From positions 2,418,001-2,482,000 of the forward strand of contig OZ017746.1 of the NCBI GenBank assembly GCA_963969365.1: a DNA stretch of 64,000 bases. Reading direction: 5' to 3'. Shown here one piece after another: positions 14,052 to 24,507 of this stretch. The notes below the pieces were generated by a model. It was given only the letters and a program-made list of their open reading frames with translations. It did not search any database and had not been told where the DNA came from. The translations under genes were made by a program, and so were the position numbers. Position 1 is the stretch's first letter; each line of letters starts with the position of its first letter. The DNA is from Asterochloris sp. CNOR1. Taxonomy: Eukaryota > Chlorophyta > Trebouxiophyceae > Trebouxiales > Trebouxiaceae.

Positions 14052-15633
14052 ATGGACAGTGGTGCCATCAGGCGCCGCATCACAGCTTTGAGGAGTGTCT
14101 TGCAGCCACTCTTAGCTGTACCTGAAGAGGAGCCTGCAAGTGCTACTTCTGGCGCCTTGTGCCAGGAAAGCTGCGTCTCACATGTGTTCTGTCAAATGCC
14201 AGTGCCCCTGATGAGCCCTGCTGGAGAAGCTTACACCGTCGGACTAAGCCATGCGTGCAGGCTGGCACTCCTCTAGTAATCAGTGAGGAGGTTCAGCATG
14301 CGCTGCAGACACAGCAGCCTGTGGTTGCACTGGAGAGCACCATCGTCTCCCACGGCAAGTGCAAAGGCGCTCTGATCAGACCTGCAGTTGTTCAGCAGTG
14401 AGCATGCGGCAGCAAATCCTTCGCTGCTTCCCCCAGTCCCTTGCTCTGCCTCACCATGCACATGAGCCGCAGGAATGCCCTACCCCCAGAGCTTACAGAC
14501 CGCCCTTGAAGTGGAGGCTGTGGTGCGGCAGCATGGCGCTGTCCCAGCCACAATCGCAGTCCTGCACGGCGTCCCCCATGTGGGCCTGACAGCAGAGCAG
14601 CTGGAGCTGATCGCCAAGGCGGGCCTGGCAGTGCACAAGACCTCGCGCAGGGACCTCCCTTTAGTGATGGCCAAGCGCCTGCATGGTAGCACCACGGTGT
14701 CGGCCACCATGCTGCTGGCTGCGCGGGCAGGCATACCAACTTTTGTGACTGGAGGTGAGATGCATGCACTGCCACCCCAATGTCAACCCAGGCGACTTGC
14801 TTGACTGTCTTGTGCTGGCACTGGACTCTCCCCAAGTGCATTCTGACTGCCCTGAAGCATGTGAAGATCCCTGCACGTGCATTTGTGGGTTTCTAACCCC
14901 CAGCCCTTTTGGCAACATTAACTCGGAGAACACACGGTGGTGCGCTCTGTAGGTATTGGCGGGGTGCATCGGGGCGCTGAGAGCAGCCTGGACATTTCTG
15001 CAGACTTGATAGAGCTGGGCCGCACTCAGATGATAGTGGTGTGCGCTGGCATCAAGTCGGTACTGGACATTCCAAAGACGCTTGAGTATCTGGAGACACA
15101 GGGTGTCTGTGTTGCAGCTGTAGGGACAGGCAAGCTGCTTGAGCTGCAGCTTTCATGGTGCTGCCAACATAGTGTGGACTCCTGATCTGTGCACTGCTGC
15201 AGACGAGTTTCCCTGCTTCTTCAGCAGAAACAGTGGCTGCAAGGCGCCCACCACAATTGAGTCTGCCGCAGAGGCTGCAGAGCTGATGAGGAGCAGCCAG
15301 CTGCTGGCAATGGGCAGCAGCATTCTCATAGGTGAGAGTCTCGTCTATGTAGCTTGTGTACCCAGTTGACTCAAAGATTAGGCTGCTGCAGGGGTCCCTA
15401 TTTCAGAACAACACGCAGCAGCTGGGGCACAAATTGAGAAGGCCATTCAGCAGGCATTGCGAGAGGCAGACAGGAAACGCATTCATGGCGCTGCTGTCAC
15501 GCCATACTTGCTGCACAGAGTCCAGGAGCTGACAGGAGGTGCCTCTCTGACTGCAAACATTCACTTGATTAAGAACAATGCAGCCTTTGGTGCGGAGGTG
15601 GCCAAAGCATTGTGCAAATACAATCCTGCCTAG
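14052..15633 (+). CDS. psuG: Pseudouridine-5'-phosphate glycosidase
   Basis: Six exons (14052-14117, 14261-14354, 14473-14754, 14953-15129, 15203-15331, 15392-15633) yield 329 residues. Recognisable PsuG segments are [93 protein letters not shown] and [18 protein letters not shown]. PsuG cleaves pseudouridine 5'-phosphate to uracil and ribose 5-phosphate during RNA breakdown. Plants carry this enzyme in peroxisomes with a separate pseudouridine kinase; no kinase domain is fused here. The first exon ([20 protein letters not shown]) could be an organelle-targeting stretch but is the least certain part. The introns after 14354 and 15129 close in frame only if GC is used as donor. The gene ends 62 bp from the stop of the convergent coiled-coil gene. 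Confidence 0.93.
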
Positions 15634-15695
15634 AACCCAGCACAACTTTAGACTCTTCCTGCCAGCTGGGTCAGGCAGTGTCTTGAATCATATTT

Positions 15696-18600
15696 TCAGA
15701 ACTGCATGTAAGCTCCAGGTGTTGGCATGGGGCCAGCCCATGGAGCCAGCATAGCCTGCCCAAATTGATTTTGCATCAGGGTTTGCTGGTGTGTCAGATT
15801 GGCCAGAAAATTAGCATCAGCATGGGGATCTTGACCGGGCTGCCCCAGCCTGAAGGATTGCTGATGAGCATGCTGTCCAGGCTGCTGGCTGCCAGCTCCA
15901 GGTCCATATTGCTGCTGCTGCAGCGGCATGCCGGCCTGCAGCCCGCCACCTGGGAATCCGCCAAAGCCTCCTGAAGCGCCCACAAGGCCAGGCGGTGCTG
16001 CACTAGACTGCCAGCCCATGCCGTAGCCCCCGCCGCCTGCACCCTGCAGGTGACCACTGCCCTGCGCGCCCTGCATCTGCTGCGGCCTGTTGCTGCTGCC
16101 AAGGGTGTGCGGAGCAGAGCTGGGAGGGTTTGCAGGAGGCCCTGCATCACTCCAGCAATTGGGCTTGGTAACATGGCTAAGCTGCCTTGCGGCAGATCCC
16201 ATAGCAGGGAACGGCTGGAGGCTAGGCCCACCTGTGGATTTCTGACCGACGCGCGGCACATTTGCCAACCATGGGGGTGTGGATTGCAATCCTTGACGCA
16301 GCTGCGCTCGGGCCTCTGCATTCAAGCCGTCCTTCGTGCCGTCCAGGAAGGGACCTGCACTCATACACTCCAACTCTCAGCCCGAAATTCAGGCAGCCAG
16401 CCCCAGGCACGCCAGGCAATCCACAGGGCTTTCGTGCCTTGCAGGCGCTGCATTGCCCTGATGTTCTGCTGCTGCTACAGCAGCAGAAACTGTAAGCAAC
16501 CCTGGACACACTCCTGCGGTGCACTCGACACCAGAGCAGCACCTGCTGCAAGCTGAGATTGCCTTGCTTCCAGGCCGAGGTGCGCTGACGCACCTGAGTG
16601 CTGCTGTGGCGCCTTCTGGTCCCACTTGCGCGCCTGATGGGCGTCCACACCGTTGCCTGCAGGCGACCCAAGGGCCTCGCCATGGGACAGTGGTGGCCCT
16701 CCACTGCTGCCTGCACTCTTGGCAGCTCTGTCCCCCTGTTTGCCCTCGCCCAGCCTGCTGCGCTCAGGATTGTCGCCACCGCCCCTATCGCTGTCCCGCG
16801 CGCCGTCGCTGGCCCGCCTGGCCCTGTGCGCAGCCTTCTCTGCATGCCTGCCGGCCCTGGCGTCCGTCTCCTCCTGGCTGGTGGCCCGGTGGCTGCGCCT
16901 CCGCTCGCTCCCCCTGCCGGACTCACGTCGCTCAGCCCCGGCATGGCTGGTTTCTGACCCCTGGGCAGCGTCCCCTGGCACCCTGCTGCCAGGAGTCTTG
17001 CCACTGCCACCCTTGACTGCCTTGCGTGGCGTGGAGGGAGTCCTGTGGCGCTCCCTATCGGGCGCCTTGCGCTTAGATCCTGCCCCTGCATGGGGGCTGC
17101 CCTTGCGCGCCTTCTCAGACCTGGCTGCCTCCCTCTCCATGAACGAGGGCCTCCTTTGGCCACCAGGAGAAGGCTCTGCTGGCTTTTCAGCAGGGGGCCC
17201 TAGCGCCTTGGGGCTGCCTACTGCATCAGATGAGTCTCCACCATCCCAAGCCCGGCTGCCCGAGCCGGCACCCAACACTGGCCGCGGCAACAGGGCGCCG
17301 TCTGCAGCAGAAGGGCCCACACTGGGCCTCCCTGAAGGCGCCCCAGCACCTGACTGGCCAGCTCCAGGGCGAGCTCCAGTGCCTGCATTCCCAAGCCGCG
17401 GGCTGCCCACTGGAGGTGCAGGGACAGCACCCAGAGCCCCGACCACTGCAGTCGGTGTCTCGCCCGCTCCTGGGCCAGCCTTAGGGGGTGTGTCGTCAGC
17501 TGCCACCTCGAGAAGGTGGTCCATCAGGGGCGCGCGCTCGTAGGTGGGCGAGAAAGAGCGCTGGGGGGGGACCTGGGCTGCCACCTGGTCCTTCAGGGCT
17601 GCCAGGGCCTCATGCACCTGGGACAGCTGCTGCTCCAGCGCCTGCTGCTGGGGCAGACCTGCAAGAAGGCAGCTACACGGTGGACAGCTGGTTGCTCTGA
17701 AGTCTACTGCTGGGGCAGCCCTCGACGACCCCTGGACACACTGCAACTGTGTTAGAGGCCAGTATACCCATCATGTGTCCTTGGGCATGGCAGCTGCAGT
17801 AGGAGGCTTGCTTATCTTGGGGCTCTTTGATGGTATTGGCAATGCCAGGCCCTGCCATGTACCTGAGATCATCCCAGCAAGCTCTATCTTGATCGATGAC
17901 TTGAGAGACTGCACTGCATCCTGCAGTTGGGCATGAGAGGAGGTGGGCCATGGGACCAGGTAGGCAGCGCACAGCGGCTCCCTGGAGTGCTCAGTGCTCA
18001 CCTTGGTCGCTGCAACAGCAGACTTTAGCTGCTGAGACGTGGCCGCCGCTTCACCTGCGCAGAAATTTTGAAAGGTGACACCTTTGGTCTGAGCAACACT
18101 GCACAAGAGCAGGGAGAGCTGGCACGATAGGTCTGCGACAAGGCAGGATTGCCAGACATGGTATGTCCACCAGGTGCTCTGGGACAAGATTGGTGGACAC
18201 CACTAGTCAGACAGCTCTTGCCTGAAGAATGCTGCTTGACCAGGGCTTCTAGCGCAGGCTTGAGCCCAGCCACCTCCTGCAGCTGGGGCAGCGCCTGCTG
18301 CAGAGCCCATGCTGCCTGCCGCTGCCCCTGCACCTGCTCAGGCGGCCTAGCCCCTGCCTCACCAGCGCTGCCGGCGCCTACAACCCCGCCAGGAACCGCC
18401 GAGCTTCCGCCAGCAGCATGCATGGTGCCATTCGTGCTGCCATCTGTGCCCTGCACGGCTGCCAGCACAGCCTGCTGCTGCTGGCGCAGCTTGGTGGCCT
18501 CTGTCGCCTCAGCCTGCAGGCGCTGCTGCAGCTGCTCTTTGTCGCTCTGGGCCTTGGTCAGGGCCTCCAGTGATCGCTTAGACACAGTCTGCAGCTTCTC

Positions 18601-20031
18601 CTGCAGCGACTTGGCCTGTGGCTCAAACTCTTTGGCCTCCTCCAGCTGCTTTTGCAGCTCTGACACCTGCAAACGGAGGCCACCCTCAGCCACTGGTGGA
18701 GTTGACTTGCCACTATTGGTGAAGCCAGCTGACAAGTCTTGAAGCCAGCTGACAAGCTGGACTGCGCTGTGAGGTCATGCACAATTGACCGGCAGGGACT
18801 GCTGGCTGCGCTATCTGCAGAGCACTGAGGCTTCAAATCGTGCAAGGAATCCCACAAGAGATGCGCAGTGGATCCGGTTAGCTGGACAAGCACAGCCCAG
18901 CAAGCAATGAAGCTCCACAAGGGGCGTCAGACGATTCCTGCATTACCTGTGAGTTGTGCTCTTTCAGTAATGAGCTGACTAGCTCCCCCAGAGTCCCCCC
19001 TGAGCTGCCACGAGCTTTGACGTGTTGGCTTAGCTGACCCATCACCTTGTCCAGACTTGCCTGCAGACATAAAAGGCCTGAAACTCGTCCAGCTCAAGGA
19101 AGCGAGAGCAACGGCGCTCACATCACATCAACTCATGTGGGAAATTTTGCTGTGCTGGCTGAGGATGCATCTCTTCAGCGCATATCTGCGCCAGTGCAAC
19201 ACAAATGAGGAAGCTTCTGGCCAGGCAGTCACAGCAAGCCATGGCAGCCCTTGCAGGATCCTGGGCCTCTGGAATGCAGGTTACATTGTGCTTGGGGCCC
19301 AGACTCCATGCTGGCAGTAGTGTACCTGCTGTCTGAGTAGTGCCCCAGTCAGACACCCACAGCCAATCATCCTGCTGAGTGCAGGCCACAGGATGGCTAG
19401 TGACAGCCACTCAATGCAACAGCTCCCCAGTGGCAGCAGTCACCTTGGCACTGTCATGCTTCTGCTGAAGGTCCCTATAATCCTTCTGTAACTGCTGGAT
19501 GGCGGTGGCATCCTGCTGCCGCGCCTTCTCAGCCTGCAGCTCTTTGGTCTTCACAGACAGCTGGGAGGCCTGCATGTCACTCTGTGACCGCAGCTCCCTG
19601 ATCTGCTGCTGCAGGTCAGAGTGCTGCTCAACAACTGACTCCGTCTCCTGCAGGCCAGTCCAGGACGCTTGAGATGCTGAGAGATGCAGCAGGGCTGTGT
19701 TGTTGTGTGCATGGCTTCTGAGTTGCATTGTGTCTGAATCGCAATGCTTCACCTTTTCAAGCTGTGCCTGGGTTGCTGTGAGCTGATACTCCAGCTCTGC
19801 AATGTAGCCAAGGTGTGCATCCTCCCTCTCTGCAAAGTGTTCTTCAGCATTGCGGTGCAGCTGCTGCAGAAGCTCAATACGTTTAAGCAAGAGCTGCGTG
19901 GGGGGATCAGTAGCACTGGTGGCCGGCACCTGCACAGCAGCCCACACTTCACATCGCGGCCAGGCCAGACAAGTCAGACAGGAACACAGGGAGCCATCTC
20001 CCACCGTTATTATCGCCTGGTCGATCTCCAT
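15696..20031 (-). CDS. Large coiled-coil protein with basic middle and Gly/Gln-rich tail, function unknown
   Basis: Eight exons (20031-20005, 19929-19753, 19647-19444, 18666-18222, 18054-18002, 17920-17863, 17658-16543, 16354-15696) join in phase to 912 residues. Residues 20-280 are rich in heptad-like Leu, Glu, Gln and Lys (for example ELQKQLEEAKEFEPQAKSLQ), indicating long coiled coils. The middle, from about 345 to 690, is rich in Ser, Arg, Gly and Pro with many RRxS-like sites and basic clusters. The last 150 residues are rich in Gly and Gln and repeat Gln-Pro-Gly style words. No catalytic domain was recognised. Coiled coil plus basic, disordered tail fits a scaffold such as a cytoskeletal, nuclear or basal-body protein, but that is speculation. 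The intron after 18222 uses a GC donor in this model. The first exon is only nine codons and is the least certain. Confidence 0.65.
18721..18756. repeat. Tandem direct repeat, 20-bp period, in an intron
   Basis: The 16-base word GAAGCCAGCTGACAAG occurs at 18721-18736 and again at 18741-18756, giving a 20-bp period. It sits in the intron of the coiled-coil gene just upstream (in gene sense) of the exon starting at 18666. Confidence 0.85.
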
Positions 20032-20605
20032 TGTATGTGCATAAGGACCATGATGATGATTTAAATTTAAAGTCCGTAGCCTCAATGCACGGGCATAGGA
20101 CTATGATCATTTCATCCCACCAATGAACTTTGCTGAAGGTGTAGGGGTACAAAAAGAAGCAGTACAGGCATATCAAGCAGGTCACTGTACTTGGCTGGTA
20201 AAGAGGGAGCCGGCGCTCATAGCAGGCCTTGGCACTGTGCTGGGCTTCATCACCACGTTGGACTGCTAGCTGAGGTTGCTGCCCGAAATGCAAACACCCT
20301 GGATCCTGTATGGCGCAGGGGGGGGCTCAGCCCCCCTGACTGGCTTGCCACGCCCTCTCAGCTCGTAGACTTCGCAGTCATGAGAGAGTTATGCTTGGGT
20401 ATGACTGTGACCAGCAGTCTTCCCCTCGCAGGGCACCAGGCTCCAAGGCGGCACACCCCAAGCAACAACTCAGCATGGGGACCTTAGGGGAAGACAATCA
20501 TGTGATGAGTCTAGCGCATTGCTATGAAATTGGGGCTCTAATCAGCAGCTGGTGAGCTGGGGACACATCACGGCACATAGAGGGGTCACCCAGGGTGTCT
20601 GTTCC
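20032..20605. other. Intergenic: upstream of coiled-coil gene and possible 3' UTR of the LINE
   Basis: No credible open frame occurs. The part next to 20032 should hold the promoter of the coiled-coil gene. The part next to 20605 lies downstream of the retrotransposon stop codon and may be its 3' untranslated region. A strong inverted repeat (CAGGGGGG at 20316-20323, CCCCCCTG at 20331-20338) is present. No poly-A tail or simple-repeat tail marking the LINE 3' end was found. Confidence 0.5.
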
Positions 20606-22222
20606 TCATTTAGGCCCAGATGTGCCCCCAGTGATGCCCAGCATATTTGCGTGCTGGAGCAGTGCTGCCCTGATGTATGTGGCCACTCGGCTTGGTGGTT
20701 GTTCAAACAGCGTTGCCAACGACTGCTGCTGCTCCGCAAACAGGTGGCTGTGAGCAGACCGGAGGTCTGCAAGTCCTGGGCAGTGTAGCAGGATATGGCT
20801 TTCATCCTCAATCTCATTCGGTGACCCACAGATTCGGCATGTCCGGTCCTCTCGCTTGAGCTGGGGCAATAGGTATCGCCCAGTCTGTACGCGCAGCTGG
20901 TGGCTGCTGCACCTGATGCTGGCATAGGCTCTGCGTAGCCTGAAGCCTCTGATCCTGGTCAGGTATGTCTGCATGGCATAGGCCGTGTTGGGACCCCGCA
21001 TCTGCATGTAGGTGGCCACGGTGGCGGCCTGGCAGTCCCTGAAGCGCTGCTCATGCTGTTCCTTGCCAGGGGCTGTCTCTGCGCTGCCATGTGCCTGTAG
21101 TGCACAGAAGGGGGCCAAGGAGAGGTCGCGGTACAGCGGCAGGTAGCAGACGCCGTCATACATAGCCCATAGCAGGGGCTCCTTCTGAAGCTTCGGCTTG
21201 AGGTCCCAAATGCGTTGTCTGAACCTGTCCACTTGCCGCTGCCAATGCACTGCCAGGGGATATCTGCCAAACTCAGCAAGTGCAATCAGACTGTGTGTGT
21301 GGCAGTGGATGCCAAGCAATCTGCGCAAAAATTGTGCATGCAGAGACTCAAGCTGCGCTGTGGCTTGTGTGCCTGCTCTGTGGTCCCAGAACCAGACCTC
21401 ACAGCCATAGCTCAATATGGGCAGCACCAAGGCATCAAACAACTTGCAGATGCGGCGCGGGCACGTCAAACTGATCTGTGCACAGCGCCTGAGCATGTTG
21501 TTCATGGTTTTACGCGCAGCTTCCAGGTGCTCGCCAAGGGATTTGGCAAAGCCCTCCTTGGTGGCTTCAAACCACAGGCCCAGGTACTTGAATGAATCCG
21601 AGCGCGTCAGGGGGTGCCCACTGTATGTGAAGGTGCTGCATTCTTGGCGCTGTGTCTCAAACACCACCACTTCCGTCTTGACCAAACTGACTCTGAGCCG
21701 CCTGTTTTCACAGAATATCTGTAAAGCATTCAGCAATCGTTGCAGTCCTTCTTCACTTGTGCTCATGAGCACCAAATCGTCTGCGAAGAGCAGCAGCGGC
21801 ACATCATGAAACATGAGCGTGGGTGCATGGTTTCCTTTAACTTTGCGCATGACCTTGTCCAGCACATCGATCAGCAGTCCAAAGAGGAGTGGGCTGAGGG
21901 GGCTGCCTTGCTGCACTCCTTGCAGGCACCTGAATGCCTCAGATATGCCCCCTCCAGCCCTGACCGCTGCTGAGTCTTGGGCGTACATGCTTTGCAGGCA
22001 GCTCATGAAGTGTCCACACACCCCCAGGTTTTGTAGGACAGCCCACAGCACCCCGCGATCCACTGTGTCAAAGGCCTTCTCAAAATCAACAAAGCAGCAG
22101 AAAAGCTTGCTGTTGTGCCGCCTATATTTTCTTACCAGAATGTTCAGTGTGCTCAGCTGTCCAGCAGTGCTGTGGCCCCTGCGGAAGCCAGCCTGCGGTG
22201 GTGCTCTGAGATTGAGCGCCAT
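20606..22222 (-). CDS. Non-LTR (LINE-type) reverse transcriptase, 3' part of ORF2, uninterrupted
   Basis: A single intron-free frame of 538 codons encodes an RVT_1-type reverse transcriptase. Visible motifs are QAGFRRGHST, CFVDFEKAFDTVDR (first catalytic Asp), LQGVQQGSPLSPLLFGLLID, and LLLFADDLVLM, the F/YxDD catalytic box; a thumb-like region follows with SFKYLGLWFE. The C terminus has a zinc-finger-like CRICGSPNEIEDESHILLHC, a CCHC pattern common at the end of plant and algal LINE ORF2 proteins. The N-terminal endonuclease and the first RT blocks are missing: upstream of the first Met the frame is closed by stop codons, so the copy is 5'-truncated or decayed there. No stop or frameshift interrupts the remaining 538 codons, implying a recent insertion. 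No RNase H domain is recognised. Confidence 0.9.
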   Translation of the reverse strand: MALNLRAPPQAGFRRGHSTAGQLSTLNILVRKYRRHNSKLFCCFVDFEKAFDTVDRGVLWAVLQNLGVCGHFMSCLQSMYAQDSAAVRAGGGISEAFRCLQGVQQGSPLSPLLFGLLIDVLDKVMRKVKGNHAPTLMFHDVPLLLFADDLVLMSTSEEGLQRLLNALQIFCENRRLRVSLVKTEVVVFETQRQECSTFTYSGHPLTRSDSFKYLGLWFEATKEGFAKSLGEHLEAARKTMNNMLRRCAQISLTCPRRICKLFDALVLPILSYGCEVWFWDHRAGTQATAQLESLHAQFLRRLLGIHCHTHSLIALAEFGRYPLAVHWQRQVDRFRQRIWDLKPKLQKEPLLWAMYDGVCYLPLYRDLSLAPFCALQAHGSAETAPGKEQHEQRFRDCQAATVATYMQMRGPNTAYAMQTYLTRIRGFRLRRAYASIRCSSHQLRVQTGRYLLPQLKREDRTCRICGSPNEIEDESHILLHCPGLADLRSAHSHLFAEQQQSLATLFEQPPSRVATYIRAALLQHANMLGITGGTSGPK

Positions 22223-22234
22223 GCAATGGGAAAG

Positions 22235-22269
22235 ACCTCATGAGGTTTAGTAATCACAATGATTGTGAT
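22235..22269. repeat. Two adjacent palindromes at the 5' border of the LINE
   Basis: ACCTCATGAGGT (22235-22246) is a perfect palindrome. ATCACAAT (22253-22260), one G, then ATTGTGAT (22262-22269) forms a second perfect inverted repeat. They lie just outside the first Met of the reverse-transcriptase frame, where the recognisable element begins. Confidence 0.7.
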
Positions 22270-22369
22270 GACATCGCAGAATTTCTTCCACTGCTTCTGT
22301 CAACCCAAAAGGACCATTCAACCAGCTAACATGTGTCAGTTGCAGGCAGACCTGCATTGCAAATGGTTT

Positions 22370-24368
22370 TCAGTTCATGCCAGGGTCAGTGGGCTGCACA
22401 GGGCCCATGCCCTTGCTGACCAGCTCATCCAGCACCCAGCGGGGCGTGTCCCTGCCACTAATCCAGAGGGGGACATCTTCTTCTGTGCCCTTCATCTTGA
22501 AGTCAGGGGCACGTGGATTCCGCTTGCCAGCTCGGTTGTCCCAGAACTGGTGTGGGTTTTCTAGCAGATACCTCCACTTGTCCTCAACAGGGGAGCTGGA
22601 CGTCTGCATGCCAGCAAACTCTGCTGAAGCTCTTGAGTACTTATAGTCAGCAGCGAGCCTGAAGAGCTGAGACTTGTGCATCAAGCTCACCGGCTTCACT
22701 GCTGGCCCTGAGTGCTGCGGTGGCTGCACTGCTGCCTGCAGAGGCCACTTCAATTTTAAGGGAAGCCATGGTGGATGTCAGCGCCATGCAAACTGCTTGG
22801 TGCATCAGCACCAGTCAGGCTCACTACCTCACGGATAATTACCTGCTGCTGGGAATTCCCGCCGCTGCTGCTGCTGCGCTGGGGTGGCCCCTGCCCTGCT
22901 GTGGGCAGATGCTGATACTGCCCCTCGCCACTGTAGGGAGTGTCGTCAATGAACGAGATGGCTTGAGCGGAGACCTGCATTATGATGGCTATCAGCAGGC
23001 AGACTCATGAACAGCATGGGCCAGCGCAGGTAAGCTAGAACGTGTAGCTACTTCAGACGGCGTCAAGGTCCTCAAAGGTGCAAGGCTGGCCCTGATTGGG
23101 CTGGCCGCCTGAAGGAGCCTCTTCACAGCGCATATTGCCACAAGCTGAGTCCCCTGATCTCACCACTATCTTGCTGCGCTTTTCGCCCGTGCGAGCCACC
23201 CAGTGGTCCTGCTTTATCTGGCCCTGAACACAGATGCGGGAACCCTTGCGGACCTTCTGAGCTGCCTCCTCAGCAAGCGACCCCCACATCTCGACCTCGT
23301 ACCTGCAGGCATGCCCCAAGCACAGTCAGCGTGTGCATGGTGTTCCACAATGCAGAAGCTGGAGCAGGCCTACAGCAGCACAGCTATGTCAGCACAAAGA
23401 TTACACTAGCTTCAAAGTATTGCTTCAGCATGCCTGCCACAGGACAAGAGGTAGCCGTTCTGTGCACGAAGCGCACAGCTGCAGACAGCAACAGCTTCTG
23501 AACATTATGCCAGGCTTCCCTGCCCCATTGAGCATAGCTGTGGCTCTTCAGCTAGTGCCTTGCTGCTCGCATGCAGCTCCAACAGCCGTGTGCTGGACTG
23601 GACATGGAGAGCTGCTGAGTGGAGAACTGTGGCGCAGCCCTCCAGCCAAAGACTTGCTGCTCTCATGGGACAGAACAAGGACCTCATGTCAGTGCTGCAT
23701 GCCTCATGCTGCAGCAGAAGCAAGGAAGCCCTTGGTGCATCACTGGATGCATGATAAGACGCCAAAAGTGCCTCTCGCTCTTGTGACTGCTAGCACAACA
23801 GAAGGCAGGCTCTTGCACAACTGCACGGGATGCTCTTGCTCACCAGCTGGTAGGGGCCTCTCCATTACGCTTAGCTTTCTCATTCATGGCCAGCCTTGTT
23901 TTCCCCACCACGCTCCCACTCTCCAGGAATTTCAGCTCAACATCCACGCCAACATTCCCAACCAGCGAGATTGCGTTGGCAATCAAGGGATTCCAGGGCC
24001 GGCTTCTGATCTCAGCAATATCCTGCCCGGCGACCTCCTCATTGGCTATGGCTTCTGAGGCACCAAGGTGACGATGAGGAGGTCTGCCCCTGAGCATGAG
24101 GGCAGCAAGGCGCGCTGCAAGGGACACTTTCAACTTTACACAGCATACCTGGGGATGCTGGGTGCGTTGCTGAGGCAGGCCTGGCTGTGCCTGCAAGTCC
24201 TCTCTGCAGCAGAGGGGCAGCCAGGCTGCTCCTTACGATGTGGGATGGCCGCAAGCTGTGCTGCTGGAGAGTCTGCAGGCGGGCAACCCGCACCCCTGTC
24301 TGCATATGGCAGGCTCCTAATGTACTTTGCACAGTGCTGATGAGGCCTTTGAAAGTTGCCTGCAGCAT
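22370..24368 (-). CDS. OSB: Organellar single-stranded DNA-binding protein (OSB family)
   Basis: Five exons (24368-24149, 24114-23844, 23302-23164, 22974-22843, 22735-22370) join in phase to 375 residues. The SSB-like OB fold spans exons 2-4: NAISLVGNVGVDVELKFLES, then WYEVEMWGSLAEEAAQKVRK and GQIKQDHWV, ending with VSAQAISFIDD. The last exon carries a plant-specific PDF motif, HQFWDNRAGKRNPRAPDFK, followed by PLWISGRDTPRWV. In Arabidopsis, OSB proteins bind single-stranded DNA in mitochondria or plastids and restrain recombination between repeats. The N terminus (first ~70 residues) is rich in Arg, Ser, Thr and Leu with few acidic residues, as expected of an organelle transit peptide. Only one PDF motif is present, whereas some plant members have several. 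The gene is divergent from the tubulin cofactor C gene. Confidence 0.92.
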
Positions 24369-24507
24369 TCACTGCTGGCGCTGCCTCCCGAAGGCACTGA
24401 AAGAATGGAAGCCCTGAACAGAAGGTTCCGCACACTGCCTGTCGAGTTGCTGCAAGGCTCGTCGTGAGCGGCAAGAAAGCGGAGCAGCCAGATTGCCCCT
24501 CTGTTTC
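24369..24507. promoter_or_regulatory. Divergent OSB/TBCC promoter interval
   Basis: The predicted OSB and TBCC start codons are 139 bp apart and point outward, so the two promoters and 5' untranslated regions must overlap here unless one start is wrong. An ATG at about 24414 opens a short frame that stops after some twenty codons and may be an upstream ORF for TBCC. Confidence 0.4.

Larger units (their letters stand above)
20606..22269 (-). mobile_element. 5'-truncated LINE (non-LTR retrotransposon) insertion
   Basis: The element lies between the 3' end of the OSB gene and the 5' side of the coiled-coil gene and points the same way as both. Its intron-free frame contrasts with every neighbouring gene. 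The 5' border is placed at a cluster of short palindromes near 22235-22269; the 3' border is unresolved and may reach about 20316. No target-site duplication was identified by eye. Confidence 0.75.

Noticed and set aside
16653-17543. 296-codon plus-strand open frame
   Set aside because: It is the antisense shadow of the large GC-rich exon of the coiled-coil gene; only the minus-strand frame joins neighbours in phase.
23333-24058. 241-codon plus-strand frame across the OSB gene
   Set aside because: Antisense to OSB exon 2 and introns; the minus-strand model has the OB fold and PDF motif.
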